Notes: a model not told the origin generated them from the sequence alone. A stretch of DNA of 64,000 bases from Spirosoma taeanense (GCF_013127955.1 NZ_CP053435.1:1-64000), one strand, 5' to 3'; positions 17,432-26,698 are shown, numbered from the stretch's first letter. Translations and numbers: made by a program.

Positions 17432-18838
17432 ATGCTTCCCATCGTTCTGTTATCGATTTTTGGCATTGTGCTATTGTTTCTTGGCTTTTTAAAGTCGAAG
17501 GCAATACTCTTGCCGGCTACGCTGCTATTCCTGCTCGTCACGCTGGCGGTCAATTTTCTCGATTGGAATAAGACGTACCTGTATTTCAATGATATGCTGC
17601 GTACCAATAACCTCTCGATGGTTTTTACGGCCATCATTCTGGGGTCAGCCTTTATGGTCGTAGCCTTATCAAACAGCTTTATTGAAGATGAAGCCGCACA
17701 ACCCGCCGAATACTACGGAATCATGCTGTTCTCACTGGTGGGCGCGGTTATGATGGTAAGCTTCGAAAATCTGGTTATGCTGTTCGTTGGTGTTGAGGTG
17801 CTGTCGGTTGCCATGTATGTGTTGACAGGCAGTGATAAGCGTAATCTGCGATCCAACGAAGCCGCGCTGAAGTATTTTCTGATGGGTTCATTTACCACCG
17901 GCATTATGTTGTTTGGCATGGCTCTGCTTTTCGGGGCAACGGGCTCGTTTACAATCGCTGGAATTGGCGCGTATGCTGCAAATCCACAAATGGGGCTGTC
18001 TCTGCTATTATACGTTGGCTTGCTGATGCTGTTAATCGGATTGCTGTTTAAAGTTTCGGCCGCTCCGTTCCATTTCTGGACCCCTGATGTTTACGACGGC
18101 GCACCAACCATTTTTACAGCTTTCATGTCGACGGTGGTCAAAACAGCCGGTTTTGCTGCTCTTTTCCGCCTGCTATCTGTCTCATTCGGTGGCGTTTACA
18201 CGTTCTGGTGGACCATTCTAGCCATCATTACAGCCATTACGCTCGTAGCGGGCAATATCACGGCGGTTTATCAGAACAGCTTCAAGCGAATGATGGCTTA
18301 CTCCAGCATTTCGCACGCGGGGTATCTGCTGATTGGTCTGGCGGCTTTGGGTACACAAACGAAACAGGCCATTGTCTTTTATTCACTAGCCTATTCAGTC
18401 GCTACCATCTCGGCGTTTGGGGTTCTTTTGCTGGTTGCTCAGCAGCGGAGCACACAAACCTTATCGAGCGAGGGTGCATCGACCGAAAGTTTTGACGCAT
18501 TTAATGGATTGGCACGTCAAAATCCCTTACTAGGCTTTGCTATGGCGGTATCCATGCTGTCGCTGGCGGGAATTCCGCTTACGGCCGGGTTCTGGGGCAA
18601 GTTTTATATGTTTTCAACTGCCGTTGAGCGCGGACAAATCTGGTTGCTGGTTGTCGCCGTGCTGATGTCGGCCGTTGGTATCTATTACTATTTCCGGGTA
18701 ATTATCGCTATGTATTTTCGGGATGGTGCCATTGAGCCGATTCGGGTTGCGCCATTCTACCGTTACGTACTACTGGCAGCTACGATTCTAACGCTTGGCC
18801 TGGGTATTGCTCCTGGTCTGTTACAGGGACTTTTTTAA
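17432..18838 (+). CDS. nuoN: NADH-quinone oxidoreductase subunit N
   Basis: Third antiporter-like subunit of complex I. From the ATG at 17432 it has 468 residues (an upstream TTG at 17375 would run through a palindromic spacer and is rejected). The channel motif is FKVSAAPFHFWTPDVYDGAP, then TIFTAFMSTVVK, and FKRMMAYSSISHAGYLL follows. It is the last gene of the nuoKLMN group. Confidence 0.96.
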   Translation: MLPIVLLSIFGIVLLFLGFLKSKAILLPATLLFLLVTLAVNFLDWNKTYLYFNDMLRTNNLSMVFTAIILGSAFMVVALSNSFIEDEAAQPAEYYGIMLFSLVGAVMMVSFENLVMLFVGVEVLSVAMYVLTGSDKRNLRSNEAALKYFLMGSFTTGIMLFGMALLFGATGSFTIAGIGAYAANPQMGLSLLLYVGLLMLLIGLLFKVSAAPFHFWTPDVYDGAPTIFTAFMSTVVKTAGFAALFRLLSVSFGGVYTFWWTILAIITAITLVAGNITAVYQNSFKRMMAYSSISHAGYLLIGLAALGTQTKQAIVFYSLAYSVATISAFGVLLLVAQQRSTQTLSSEGASTESFDAFNGLARQNPLLGFAMAVSMLSLAGIPLTAGFWGKFYMFSTAVERGQIWLLVVAVLMSAVGIYYYFRVIIAMYFRDGAIEPIRVAPFYRYVLLAATILTLGLGIAPGLLQGLF

Positions 18839-18909
18839 TCCAATCAATCTGGCTTGTCCCGTACCATCAGTAATACGTTCTGATTTCGGTCAGGATTGGT
18901 GCGAAAATG

Positions 18910-18917
18910 TATTTTTG
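18910..18917 (+). promoter_or_regulatory. -7 box upstream of the GtrA-like gene
   Basis: Perfect TATTTTTG, 55 nt before the GTG start at 18973. Confidence 0.45.
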
Positions 18918-18972
18918 GCCTTTCAAACAACCTTTTAATAGATAAGATTGTCATCTCTTCTAAGGTAAAGCC

Positions 18973-19473
18973 GTGAACGTGAGCAGTATAAACCAGCCTA
19001 AATATAAGGAATACAAGGACTTTTTCTCGTTCTTCCTGACGGCTTTGCTGGGTGCGTCCATTAATTTTATTAGCCGAATTTTTTACCGGGAAAGCTTCGG
19101 CTTCGATTTTGATACCAGCGTGTTCTGTGGGTATCTCACAGCCACTGTTCTGACTTTCATTCCTAATAAGCGGTATGCTTTCTCGGCTGGTAAGACAGGT
19201 AACACCGGCCGCGAAATCATTAAATACCTGGTAATTGCATTAGTCGCTCTGCTCGTACAGGTTTATGTAGCTGAGTTTACACTCGAATGGGTTGCTAACC
19301 CGTTCTTCCCGTTCTTATCGAAGATCTGGCGCGAAACCGGGTCGCATATTATTGGAATGGGTATGAGTTTTCTGGCTAACTACTTTGGCCATAAGCTGCT
19401 TACTTTCCGCAGTACAGGAATGTATGATAAAATCCGCTCTCGCTCTCCAAAGCAGGGCGAAAAGCAGCTTTAA
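18973..19473 (+). CDS. GtrA-like multispanning membrane protein
   Basis: A 166-residue membrane protein with four predicted helices. The pattern FFLTALLGASINFISRIFY near the start, YLTATVLTFIPNKRYAF in the middle and a final helix ending NYFGHKLLTFR match the GtrA family. Members are thought to help move isoprenoid-linked sugars across the membrane. No glycosyltransferase is adjacent, so the substrate is unknown. The start is GTG at 18973; no ATG fits the N-terminus. Confidence 0.75.
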   Translation: MNVSSINQPKYKEYKDFFSFFLTALLGASINFISRIFYRESFGFDFDTSVFCGYLTATVLTFIPNKRYAFSAGKTGNTGREIIKYLVIALVALLVQVYVAEFTLEWVANPFFPFLSKIWRETGSHIIGMGMSFLANYFGHKLLTFRSTGMYDKIRSRSPKQGEKQL

Positions 19474-19575
19474 AATTATACAAATCAAATTAGGTATTCA
19501 TCACCGATTTATTCTATTGGTTAATGTACTTTTCGAAGGTAAGCTGGCTTAAATGTTAATCTAACAGCCTCATTA

Positions 19576-19604
19576 TTGCATTATTGAGAAAAAAGGTATA
19601 TTTG
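19576..19604 (+). promoter_or_regulatory. Promoter of the small lipoprotein gene
   Basis: TTG at 19576-19578 and a perfect -7 box TATATTTG at 19597-19604, separated by 18 nt. The ATG follows 32 nt later. Confidence 0.65.
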
Positions 19605-19636
19605 TGCCGAAAACCTTAAATACCACTTGAAGGAAA

Positions 19637-19834
19637 ATGAAAAAAGTATTCGCCTTATTGTTCGTTGGTAGCATGCTGACGTTCGCTGCTTGTCAAAGCA
19701 AACCTAAAACGGAAGAAGCAGGTGTTGATTCGACAGCTACGATGTCGACCGATACCACGACGATGACCACCGATTCAGCTTCGACCATGATGACTGATTC
19801 GGCTTCGACGATGGCTGCCGACAGCGCGAAATAA
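19637..19834 (+). CDS. Small Thr/Ser/Asp-rich lipoprotein of unknown function
   Basis: Not recognised as a named family. The 65-residue precursor has a signal peptide with lipobox LTFAAC, so Cys19 should be lipidated. The mature part is of low complexity, rich in Thr, Ser, Asp and Met, and holds a degenerate repeat of the unit M-T/M-T-D-S-A-S-T (TTDSAST, MTDSAST, then AADSA). It has its own promoter and a strong terminator, so it is a monocistronic and probably well expressed gene. Similar short lipoproteins with Asp/Ser/Thr tails are common in Bacteroidota. Confidence 0.75.
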   Translation: MKKVFALLFVGSMLTFAACQSKPKTEEAGVDSTATMSTDTTTMTTDSASTMMTDSASTMAADSAK

Positions 19835-19857
19835 GCCTTGCTTTTCGTCAAGATGTT

Positions 19858-19892
19858 TAAAAAAAGCCTTATTTTTATAAGGCTTTTTTTAA
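19858..19892 (+). terminator. Rho-independent terminator of the small lipoprotein gene
   Basis: A 12-bp stem AAAAAGCCTTAT/ATAAGGCTTTTT with loop TTTT and a T-run on the plus strand. It runs right up to the proposed TTG start of the next gene at 19893. Confidence 0.9.
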
Positions 19893-20507
19893 TTGACATT
19901 GGCAGACGCATTTACTACTTCCCTTCCTCCGGCAGCGGCTGCCTATTGCCGACAGCTCTGGCAACATTACAACTTTGTTTTTCGGGTAGTCAGACCTCGC
20001 CGGACACGTCTGGGAGACTTCCAGGCATTTCCTAATGGGGAAACGCAGATTACCATTAATGCGGATTTAAACCCGTATGCGTTCCTGATTACGTATGTGC
20101 ATGAAGTGGCGCACGCGGAGGTAAACCGAGCGTATAAGCGCCGAGTTGCACCGCATGGAAAAGCCTGGCAGATAGCTTTTCAGCGACTGATGCAGCCGTT
20201 GTTGACCGAAGCCGTTTTTCCAGCTCCGATTCTTACCCCACTACGTCAATATATGACCCGGCCAGCCGCAACGACCTATGCGCATCCTGCCCTCATGGCC
20301 GCATTACGGCAGATTGATGCAGATAAGGCACAGGGTGAGAATGCGAATCGGGTGCTGCTACGGGATGTACTGGAAGGCAAAACGTTCCAATTTGCCAAAA
20401 AGACCTTTATGCGAGGTACGCTACGTCGAACCCGTGTCGTTTGTAAGGAAATATCGTCGGGGAAGTCATACGCAATTCTGGCTCATGCATGGGTGGAAAC
20501 ACAATAA
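19893..20507 (+). CDS. SprT-like zinc metallopeptidase-domain protein
   Basis: A 204-residue protein with the zinc-binding HEVAH motif at about residues 70-74 in TYVHEVAHAEVN. Downstream HGKAWQIAFQRLM has the third histidine environment typical of SprT-like proteins. The start is unusual: a TAA stop at 19890-19892 precedes the TTG at 19893, and a second TTG lies at 19899. There is no in-frame ATG before the HEXXH motif, so translation must begin at a TTG or another non-ATG codon, directly behind a terminator. The end overlaps the likely porU start by 23 bp. Its role beside a secretion sortase is unknown. Confidence 0.75.
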   Translation: MTLADAFTTSLPPAAAAYCRQLWQHYNFVFRVVRPRRTRLGDFQAFPNGETQITINADLNPYAFLITYVHEVAHAEVNRAYKRRVAPHGKAWQIAFQRLMQPLLTEAVFPAPILTPLRQYMTRPAATTYAHPALMAALRQIDADKAQGENANRVLLRDVLEGKTFQFAKKTFMRGTLRRTRVVCKEISSGKSYAILAHAWVETQ

Positions 20508-23500
20508 ATTACTACTAGCCAGCCAACGGTATGATAAAGTATTCGGCTGGCTGGCAGTCATTGGGCTGCTGCTGGAGTTGCTGATTCACGGTTATCCGGC
20601 AACCGCTCAGTCGGTTCTGCGCGAGGGCGTATGGGTCCGGATTGGCGTAACAGAATCGGGTGTATATCGACTCGACCAGACTACGTTAGCCCGGCTTAAT
20701 CCGGCGTTTGCAACCGCCAACCCGCGATTGTTAAGGCTTTATGGTGACGGAGGTGCCCCTTTACCGCAAGCTAATAAATTACCTCGGCCGACCGATTTGA
20801 CTGAAAATGCCGTTCAGATAACCGGTGAAGTTGACGGCCGCTTCGACGCGGGTGATGCTATTCTGTTTTTTGGGCAAAGTCCACGCGTCATTCGTTATGA
20901 TTCCATTGCCCAACGCTTCACTCACCGCATTAATCCTTACGCCGATACAACCTTTTATTTTCTAACCATTGACTCAACCTCCGGTAAACGGCTTAAAGAC
21001 CGGACTGTAGGGGCGCCTACGGAGACAGTTGTTCGTACAACGTTTGACGACTACCAGTTTCACGAGCAGGATCTGTTAAAAATTCCGGCTCTTCGTACGG
21101 GTCGGGAATGGTTGGGCGAGTATTTGACGATCGATACAACTAAAACCATCGCTTTCAGCGTCCCCGGATTGGTGACTAATTCGCCGGTTCGGTTAGCGGC
21201 TTCAGTCGTTGCCGGAGCGCTGGTACCAACCCAGTTCCGATTTAGAGTCAATAATCAGGCTGCTGGTAATATAGCTATACCAAGCATATCTGGGTACGAG
21301 TACGATTACCAGGGGATTGCCCGGATGGACACATTTTTAGTAAAGCCAACTACAGCCGAAACTTCGTTACAGGTATCCATGACGTTCCAGAAAAACGGGC
21401 AATTATCGGCCCAGGGATACCTGAATTTTGTTGGGATACAGACCCAACGCGAACTTCGACAATACGATCAGCCTACCTGGGTGCGACGGCTACCCGCTGG
21501 GGCCTATTCAGTACGACAGGCAACCAATGCGTTGCGAGTCTGGGACGTAACGAACCCCCTGATACCGGTTAACCAGGCTTATACACTGGCAGCAACAGCC
21601 GAAGCTCGTTGGTCCGCTTCGCATCTGGGCGATTACTTTTTATTTACGGATAACCAGGTTCGGACCCCATCATCGCTGGCGGTGATCGCTAATCAGAATC
21701 TACGCGGACAGGCTGCTCCTAATCTCTTAATTATAACGCCCGCTGCCTGGCGCGATCAGGCTGAACGTCTGGCCGCTTTCCGCCGTAGCCATGATGGACT
21801 AACCGCCCTGGTCGTAACGACGCAGCAGGTCTACAACGAGTTTGCTTCTGGTCAGTCCGACCCGACCGCCATTCGGGATGCCGTGCGGTATTTTTATCAG
21901 AAGCTATCTGGTCAACTGCGCTATGTGCTCTTATTTGGCGACGCGACATTTGATTATCGCAACATCGCGCAGTTGGTAAATCCTGCTCAATTAGCGAACA
22001 CAGTACCGGTTTATGAAAGCCGCGAGTCTCTGCACCCGGTCCTTAGCTATTCGTCGGACGATTATTATGGTTTCATGGATGAAGACGAGGGCAACTGGGA
22101 AGAGAATACAGCCGGAGACCACCGTATGGATGTCGGCGTAGGCCGATTGCCCGTTAAATCACTTGACGAAGCTCATACGGTAGTTGATAAACTCATCCGA
22201 TATAGTTCAGATTTTTCTGTGATGGGAGATTGGCAAACAAGGATTATGCTCGTTGCAGATGACGGCGACTACAATATTCATCAGCAGGACGTTAATCAGC
22301 TGGCCAATGGTATTGAGATGGTATCACCTGCTTACCGCTCGGAGCGAGTCTACATCGATGCCTATCCGCAGGAAGCAACTTCTAATGGTCAGAAAGCTCC
22401 CATTGTCAATCAATTGATTAACCGGGCGGTTGCCGATGGACGTCTGATCATTAATTACAGCGGCCACGGGGGCGTGTCGGGCCTAGCCGATGAGCAGATT
22501 GTTACCTTACAGGATATTTTGTCCTGGAATAATCGGCGTCTGCCGCTGTTCGTGACGGCTACCTGCCAGTTCGGGCGTTATGATGATCCGAGTGCCAACT
22601 CTGGTGCCGAAATTGCCCTGCTGAGTCGGTTAGGCGGAGCCATTGGCTTACTGACGACCACCCGGCCTGTTTATGCTAACACAAACCTGCTTATTAACAA
22701 AGCATTTTATAATGCTGTCTTTACACCGGTTAATGGCCAGCTGCCCCGTTTAGGCGACGTAATGCAGGCTACGAAAAACAACAGCCTGAGCGGGCCTCTT
22801 AATCGGAATTTTGCGCTATTGGGTGATCCATCCATGAGACTGGCCTATCCGCAGGCAAACGTAGTGCTTACAAAAGTGAATAACCAGGCCGTTACCGCAA
22901 ACCGGCTCGATACCTTAAAAGCCCTGCAGGCCGTTGAGTTAGTCGGCGAGATTCAACAAAATCAGCAGCGCTTAGCCAACTTTTCGGGCAAAATTCAGGT
23001 CACCCTGTATGATAAGGCTACTGTACAGACCACGTTAGGCACGGAAAGTGCTAAAATGAATTACCAAGCGTATACCAGTACGCTGTTTACAGGACAAGTA
23101 CCGGTGCAGAACGGTCAGTTTACGGTTCGCTTTGTGATGCCGAAGGATATTGATTACGCCGTCGGTCGGGCTAAGCTTTATGCATATGCTATCAGGGCAG
23201 ACAGTCTGCTGGAAGCTATTGGAAGTTATGATAGCCTGCGGGTAGGAGGGAGCATAACAACTGATAGCCTTGATACGCAGCCGCCTGTCGTACAGCTCTC
23301 CGTTGAGGGAGGTGTAGTAAGTGGTGAGGTTGTGCGGGTAGCCGGTCCTGCTATTACGTTACGTATTAACCTACGCGATAACCAGGGCATAAACGTGGCG
23401 CGTTCGGGGTTAGGACATGAATTAACGGCGCAACTTGGCGGACAAACGCCGGTCATCCTGAATGACTTGTATGTGTCAACGGGTAACGATGGGCGTCAGG

Positions 23501-23937
23501 GCGAGGCTCTGTACACCTTCCAGGACGTTGCGCCAGGGCAGTATACCGTTCGGGTGAAAGCCTGGGATATTAACAATAATTCAACAGAGGGGGCGTTGAC
23601 CTTAATAGTTTCCGAAAAGCCTGAACTAAGTCTACGGACCACGAAAGTCACGCCGAACCCGGTAACATCCCAGGCCATTATCACGGCTGAACATAATCGC
23701 ACCGGCGAACCGCTTGACTGGACACTACGTATTTTTGACCTCAACGGCCGATTGTTCAATCAGCAGACGGGGCAATGCAGCGACTGCCCGGCCGAACTGG
23801 AAATTGGTACGTGGAACGGTCAGTCAGAAGCTGGTCAGGCGGCTCCAAATGGGGTGTATTTATTTCGGATACAGGTACGTTCGGCTGCCGACGGCTCAAT
23901 GGCCGATAGCAGCGGTCGACTAATGTTACTCAAGTGA
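20485..23937 (+). CDS. porU: Type IX secretion system sortase PorU
   Basis: Cell-surface C25-type cysteine peptidase that removes the C-terminal sorting domain of type IX cargo and attaches it to the surface. Starting at the ATG at 20485 gives 1150 residues with a signal peptide ending near GYPATAQ. A longer reading from 20278 would run antiparallel to no homology and is rejected. The catalytic pair is visible: His661 in NYSGHGGVSG and Cys694 in VTATCQFGRYDD. The C-terminus (TKVTPNPVTSQAIITAE to the end) looks like a Por-type sorting or FlgD-like domain. porV follows. The overlap with the SprT-like gene suggests translational coupling. Confidence 0.92.
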   Translation: MHGWKHNKLLLASQRYDKVFGWLAVIGLLLELLIHGYPATAQSVLREGVWVRIGVTESGVYRLDQTTLARLNPAFATANPRLLRLYGDGGAPLPQANKLPRPTDLTENAVQITGEVDGRFDAGDAILFFGQSPRVIRYDSIAQRFTHRINPYADTTFYFLTIDSTSGKRLKDRTVGAPTETVVRTTFDDYQFHEQDLLKIPALRTGREWLGEYLTIDTTKTIAFSVPGLVTNSPVRLAASVVAGALVPTQFRFRVNNQAAGNIAIPSISGYEYDYQGIARMDTFLVKPTTAETSLQVSMTFQKNGQLSAQGYLNFVGIQTQRELRQYDQPTWVRRLPAGAYSVRQATNALRVWDVTNPLIPVNQAYTLAATAEARWSASHLGDYFLFTDNQVRTPSSLAVIANQNLRGQAAPNLLIITPAAWRDQAERLAAFRRSHDGLTALVVTTQQVYNEFASGQSDPTAIRDAVRYFYQKLSGQLRYVLLFGDATFDYRNIAQLVNPAQLANTVPVYESRESLHPVLSYSSDDYYGFMDEDEGNWEENTAGDHRMDVGVGRLPVKSLDEAHTVVDKLIRYSSDFSVMGDWQTRIMLVADDGDYNIHQQDVNQLANGIEMVSPAYRSERVYIDAYPQEATSNGQKAPIVNQLINRAVADGRLIINYSGHGGVSGLADEQIVTLQDILSWNNRRLPLFVTATCQFGRYDDPSANSGAEIALLSRLGGAIGLLTTTRPVYANTNLLINKAFYNAVFTPVNGQLPRLGDVMQATKNNSLSGPLNRNFALLGDPSMRLAYPQANVVLTKVNNQAVTANRLDTLKALQAVELVGEIQQNQQRLANFSGKIQVTLYDKATVQTTLGTESAKMNYQAYTSTLFTGQVPVQNGQFTVRFVMPKDIDYAVGRAKLYAYAIRADSLLEAIGSYDSLRVGGSITTDSLDTQPPVVQLSVEGGVVSGEVVRVAGPAITLRINLRDNQGINVARSGLGHELTAQLGGQTPVILNDLYVSTGNDGRQGEALYTFQDVAPGQYTVRVKAWDINNNSTEGALTLIVSEKPELSLRTTKVTPNPVTSQAIITAEHNRTGEPLDWTLRIFDLNGRLFNQQTGQCSDCPAELEIGTWNGQSEAGQAAPNGVYLFRIQVRSAADGSMADSSGRLMLLK

Positions 23938-23986
23938 ATGACGGGTTAAAGCAATCCGTTTTATTTTCTAATCCAACGAATCATCG

Positions 23987-23994
23987 TAATTTTG
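23987..23994 (+). promoter_or_regulatory. -7 box of porV
   Basis: Perfect TAATTTTG 60 nt upstream of the porV ATG at 24055, in the 117-bp porU-porV gap. It would allow porV to be transcribed separately from porU. Confidence 0.5.
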
Positions 23995-24054
23995 ACCGTT
24001 CAGGACTGTCCCTCTCACCACAATCAGTCGCTGTTGTTGACCAACACACTTTGT

Positions 24055-25278
24055 ATGAAGCGCAATTTTTCCCGTGTTCTTCTGGGCGTTTGTAGTTTTA
24101 TTCCCCTCTTTGCCACTGCGCAATCTTCGCAAATAACCACACTCAGCGGACAGACACTGGGCATTCCCACAGCGGCAGTTCCTTTCCTGAACTTTACGCC
24201 TGATGCTCGCTCAGGGGCTCTGGGTGAAGCTGGCGTTGCCCTGGGCGACCCAGATGCCAATGCTATTTTCTGGAATCCGTCAAAGCTGGTATTTGCCAGG
24301 CAGGACAAAGGCGCATCCATCTCCTACACGCCCTGGCTCCGCGAACTGATTGGCGATATGTATTACACCTACTTGACCGGGTATTCCAAAGTTGGGAAGA
24401 ACTCGGTAATTGGCGGTTCGCTGACGTACTTTGATCTGGGTACGGTCAATTTCACCACGGCAACCGGTGTTGCCGCCGGAACGTTCAATTCACGAGAGTA
24501 CGCCGTTACGGCTTCGTTCGTACAGCGGCTGTCGCAGAATTTTTCGCTGGGTGTTGACCTGAAATACCTGAATTCCAACTTGGCTTCGGGCGCTGTTAAT
24601 GTGGGTCTGAAACCCGGGGCGACGGCAGCCGCCGACATCAGTGCCTTTTACCGGAATGAAGTTCGCGACAACGCAACCGGCAAAGGTCTCGGCTGGGCAT
24701 TCGGCGGGATGCTCTCGAACCTTGGGGGACGTATCAACTACGGCGGTAACGAGCGATACTATATTCCAACCAATCTGCGTTTAGGAACCAGCTTAACGTA
24801 CTACGCCGATCAGTATAACAAGTTCAACTTTGTTGTAGACGTCAACAAACTAATGGTGCCGACGCCCCCTTCAACCACCCTTGTTAATGGACAAACGGTC
24901 ATTACGGCCGGTAAAGACCCGAACCGGAATTACTTCAGCGCCGTGTTTGGCTCCTTTACCGATGCGCCGGGTGGTTTCAGCGAAGAACTAAAAGAGTTTA
25001 CCATCTCAACCGGGGCCGAATATTGGTACAATGATCAGTTTGCTGTACGGGCTGGCTATTTTGGCGAATCCAATACAAAAGGTGGCCGGAAATATTTCAC
25101 GAGCGGTATTGGTCTGCGGTTGCAGCAGCGGTTTGGCGTTGACTTCTCTTATCTGCTGCCGGTGAAGCAGGGGAACCCCTTAGCGAATACATTCCGCGTA
25201 TCGTTGATTCTTAATTTTAGCGGCAACGGGGGCATTGGCGCTGAAGACGATGAACCTGTTTCAGAGGATCTGAACTAG
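24055..25278 (+). CDS. porV: Type IX secretion outer-membrane protein PorV
   Basis: Outer-membrane beta-barrel shuttle that delivers secreted cargo to PorU. From the ATG at 24055 it has 407 residues with a signal peptide ending FATAQS. The conserved N-terminal part is FLNFTPDARSGALGEAGVAL and NAIFWNPSKLVF, typical of PorV/LptO. The C-terminus is barrel-like and ends in a short acidic tail. It directly follows porU, as in several Bacteroidota. An upstream TTG extension to 23992 is unlikely, as it would lack a signal peptide at the start. Confidence 0.94.
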   Translation: MKRNFSRVLLGVCSFIPLFATAQSSQITTLSGQTLGIPTAAVPFLNFTPDARSGALGEAGVALGDPDANAIFWNPSKLVFARQDKGASISYTPWLRELIGDMYYTYLTGYSKVGKNSVIGGSLTYFDLGTVNFTTATGVAAGTFNSREYAVTASFVQRLSQNFSLGVDLKYLNSNLASGAVNVGLKPGATAAADISAFYRNEVRDNATGKGLGWAFGGMLSNLGGRINYGGNERYYIPTNLRLGTSLTYYADQYNKFNFVVDVNKLMVPTPPSTTLVNGQTVITAGKDPNRNYFSAVFGSFTDAPGGFSEELKEFTISTGAEYWYNDQFAVRAGYFGESNTKGGRKYFTSGIGLRLQQRFGVDFSYLLPVKQGNPLANTFRVSLILNFSGNGGIGAEDDEPVSEDLN

Positions 25279-25316
25279 CAGGCTGCAAAACAGTTTTACT
25301 AAACAAGCCTATTACC

Positions 25317-25347
25317 AAAATGGCATTTCGAACCGGGATGCCATTTT
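25317..25347 (+). terminator. Rho-independent terminator of porV
   Basis: A perfect 10-bp stem AAAATGGCAT/ATGCCATTTT around an 11-nt loop, followed by CTTTTTATAG. It explains why the ATG codons at 25320 and 25338 are not starts of the next gene. Confidence 0.85.
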
Positions 25348-25358
25348 CTTTTTATAGC

Positions 25359-26648
25359 ATGACGCCAATGTTACTTGACAGAACCCAGTTTCCCGACTTT
25401 CAGGTCATTCAGGAAGTACGACTTCCGGCCGTTCAATCACATAGCCTGGACAATGGCATTCCCCTTCATTTAATTGCCGTTCCCCAGCAACCCGTTCTGC
25501 GGATCGAGTGTGTCTTTGAGGCCGGGACCTGGTATGAGCAGCGGCCAGGAACATCATTCTTTGCCATAAAAATGCTGGCCGAAGGCACTCCCGGCAGAAC
25601 ATCGGCGAAAATCAGCGAATATTTCGATCGATACGGTGCATTTCTGGAGTTAAATAGTGGCCCCGACCGGGCCAGCGTGGTCGTTTACTGTCTCACTAAG
25701 TTCCTGCCGAACGTCTTGCCGCTTCTGCGCGAACTCCTGACCGAACCAACTTTTCCGGAGAAGGAGCTTGAGGATCTGCGCAACATTACACTGCAGAACC
25801 TGCGTGTCAACTACGAAAAGAATGCCTACCTGGCTGGAGTTTTGTTTCGGGCAAAGCTGTTTGGAGAGGATCATCCGTACGGACGCAGTCAACGACCGGA
25901 CGTAATCGAGCAGGTTACCCGCGAAGAAATAATTGATTTTTACAGCAACGTCATTCGGGGCCGGTCGTTCCAGATCCTGCTGGCGGGTCATGCCTCCGAA
26001 AATGAGGTGTTGCTCATAAACCGGGAACTTGGTCAGCTGCCAATCCGGTCGGATCATTTATTGTCGTTTGCAGGAAGCGCTGTTATCAACGAAGGGCTAT
26101 CCGTTCTGGCCGAGAAAGCTGATAGTATCCAGTCATCCATCCGGTTGGGAAGACGGTTGTTTACCCGGGCGCATCCCGATTTCTTCAATATGCTCGTGAC
26201 AAATGAAGTATTAGGCGGTTATTTCGGCTCGCGATTGATGAAAAACATTCGGGAGGAAAAAGGATTTACGTACGGTATTTCGTCTAATATGCCTTCGTTT
26301 CAGCGCGATGGTTATTTTCTGATTGGTACAGACGTAAATAAAGAAAATACGCAGCAAACGCTGGACGAAATCCGCAAAGAAATCCGTGTCCTGCAAACTG
26401 AACCTGTGCCTACCGATGAACTGGAAACGGTGAAAAACTTTATGGCGGGCGAATTTGCGGGGTCGCTCAATACACCATTTGAAATCGCGGATCGCTACAA
26501 AGTTATTCTGTTGGATAAAATGCCTGTTAACTTTCTGACTACATATATTGAACGGTTACGAGCGGTAACAGCTGAGGATATCATGGCAACCGCAACCCAC
26601 TATCTGGTTGAGAGCAGCTTACAGGAAGTAGTCGTTGGTGGCAAGTAG
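25359..26648 (+). CDS. M16 family peptidase-like protein, probably catalytically inactive
   Basis: A 429-residue protein (ATG at 25359; a second ATG at 25368 is also possible) with the two-domain fold of one M16 half: an N-terminal domain after LDNGIPLHLIAVPQQPV and a C-terminal domain with GGYFGSRLMKNIREEKGFTYGI. The active-site HXXEH is missing: the expected place reads GTSFFAIKMLAEGT. In many bacteria such inactive halves pair with an active M16 protein from the neighbouring gene, but no active partner is present here. It could be a chaperone-like or partner subunit. It follows porV behind that gene's terminator. Confidence 0.85.
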   Translation: MTPMLLDRTQFPDFQVIQEVRLPAVQSHSLDNGIPLHLIAVPQQPVLRIECVFEAGTWYEQRPGTSFFAIKMLAEGTPGRTSAKISEYFDRYGAFLELNSGPDRASVVVYCLTKFLPNVLPLLRELLTEPTFPEKELEDLRNITLQNLRVNYEKNAYLAGVLFRAKLFGEDHPYGRSQRPDVIEQVTREEIIDFYSNVIRGRSFQILLAGHASENEVLLINRELGQLPIRSDHLLSFAGSAVINEGLSVLAEKADSIQSSIRLGRRLFTRAHPDFFNMLVTNEVLGGYFGSRLMKNIREEKGFTYGISSNMPSFQRDGYFLIGTDVNKENTQQTLDEIRKEIRVLQTEPVPTDELETVKNFMAGEFAGSLNTPFEIADRYKVILLDKMPVNFLTTYIERLRAVTAEDIMATATHYLVESSLQEVVVGGK

Positions 26649-26674
26649 GGCTATTTTGAATTTATTGAATAGCC
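26649..26674 (+). terminator. Possible terminator of the M16-like gene
   Basis: GGCTATT/AATAGCC, a 7-bp stem with a 12-nt loop, begins at the stop codon. The tail is only moderately T-rich. Confidence 0.5.
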
Positions 26675-26698
26675 AAGTTGTTTGGTGGAGTAGAATAG

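Noticed and set aside
20278..20484. 69-codon N-terminal extension of PorU
   Set aside because: It lies inside the SprT-like gene, has a basic, Arg-rich composition and no signal peptide. The ATG at 20485 gives a normal signal peptide.
25320..25340. ATG codons at 25320 and 25338 as starts of the M16-like gene
   Set aside because: Both lie inside the porV terminator hairpin, so the ATG at 25359 is preferred.
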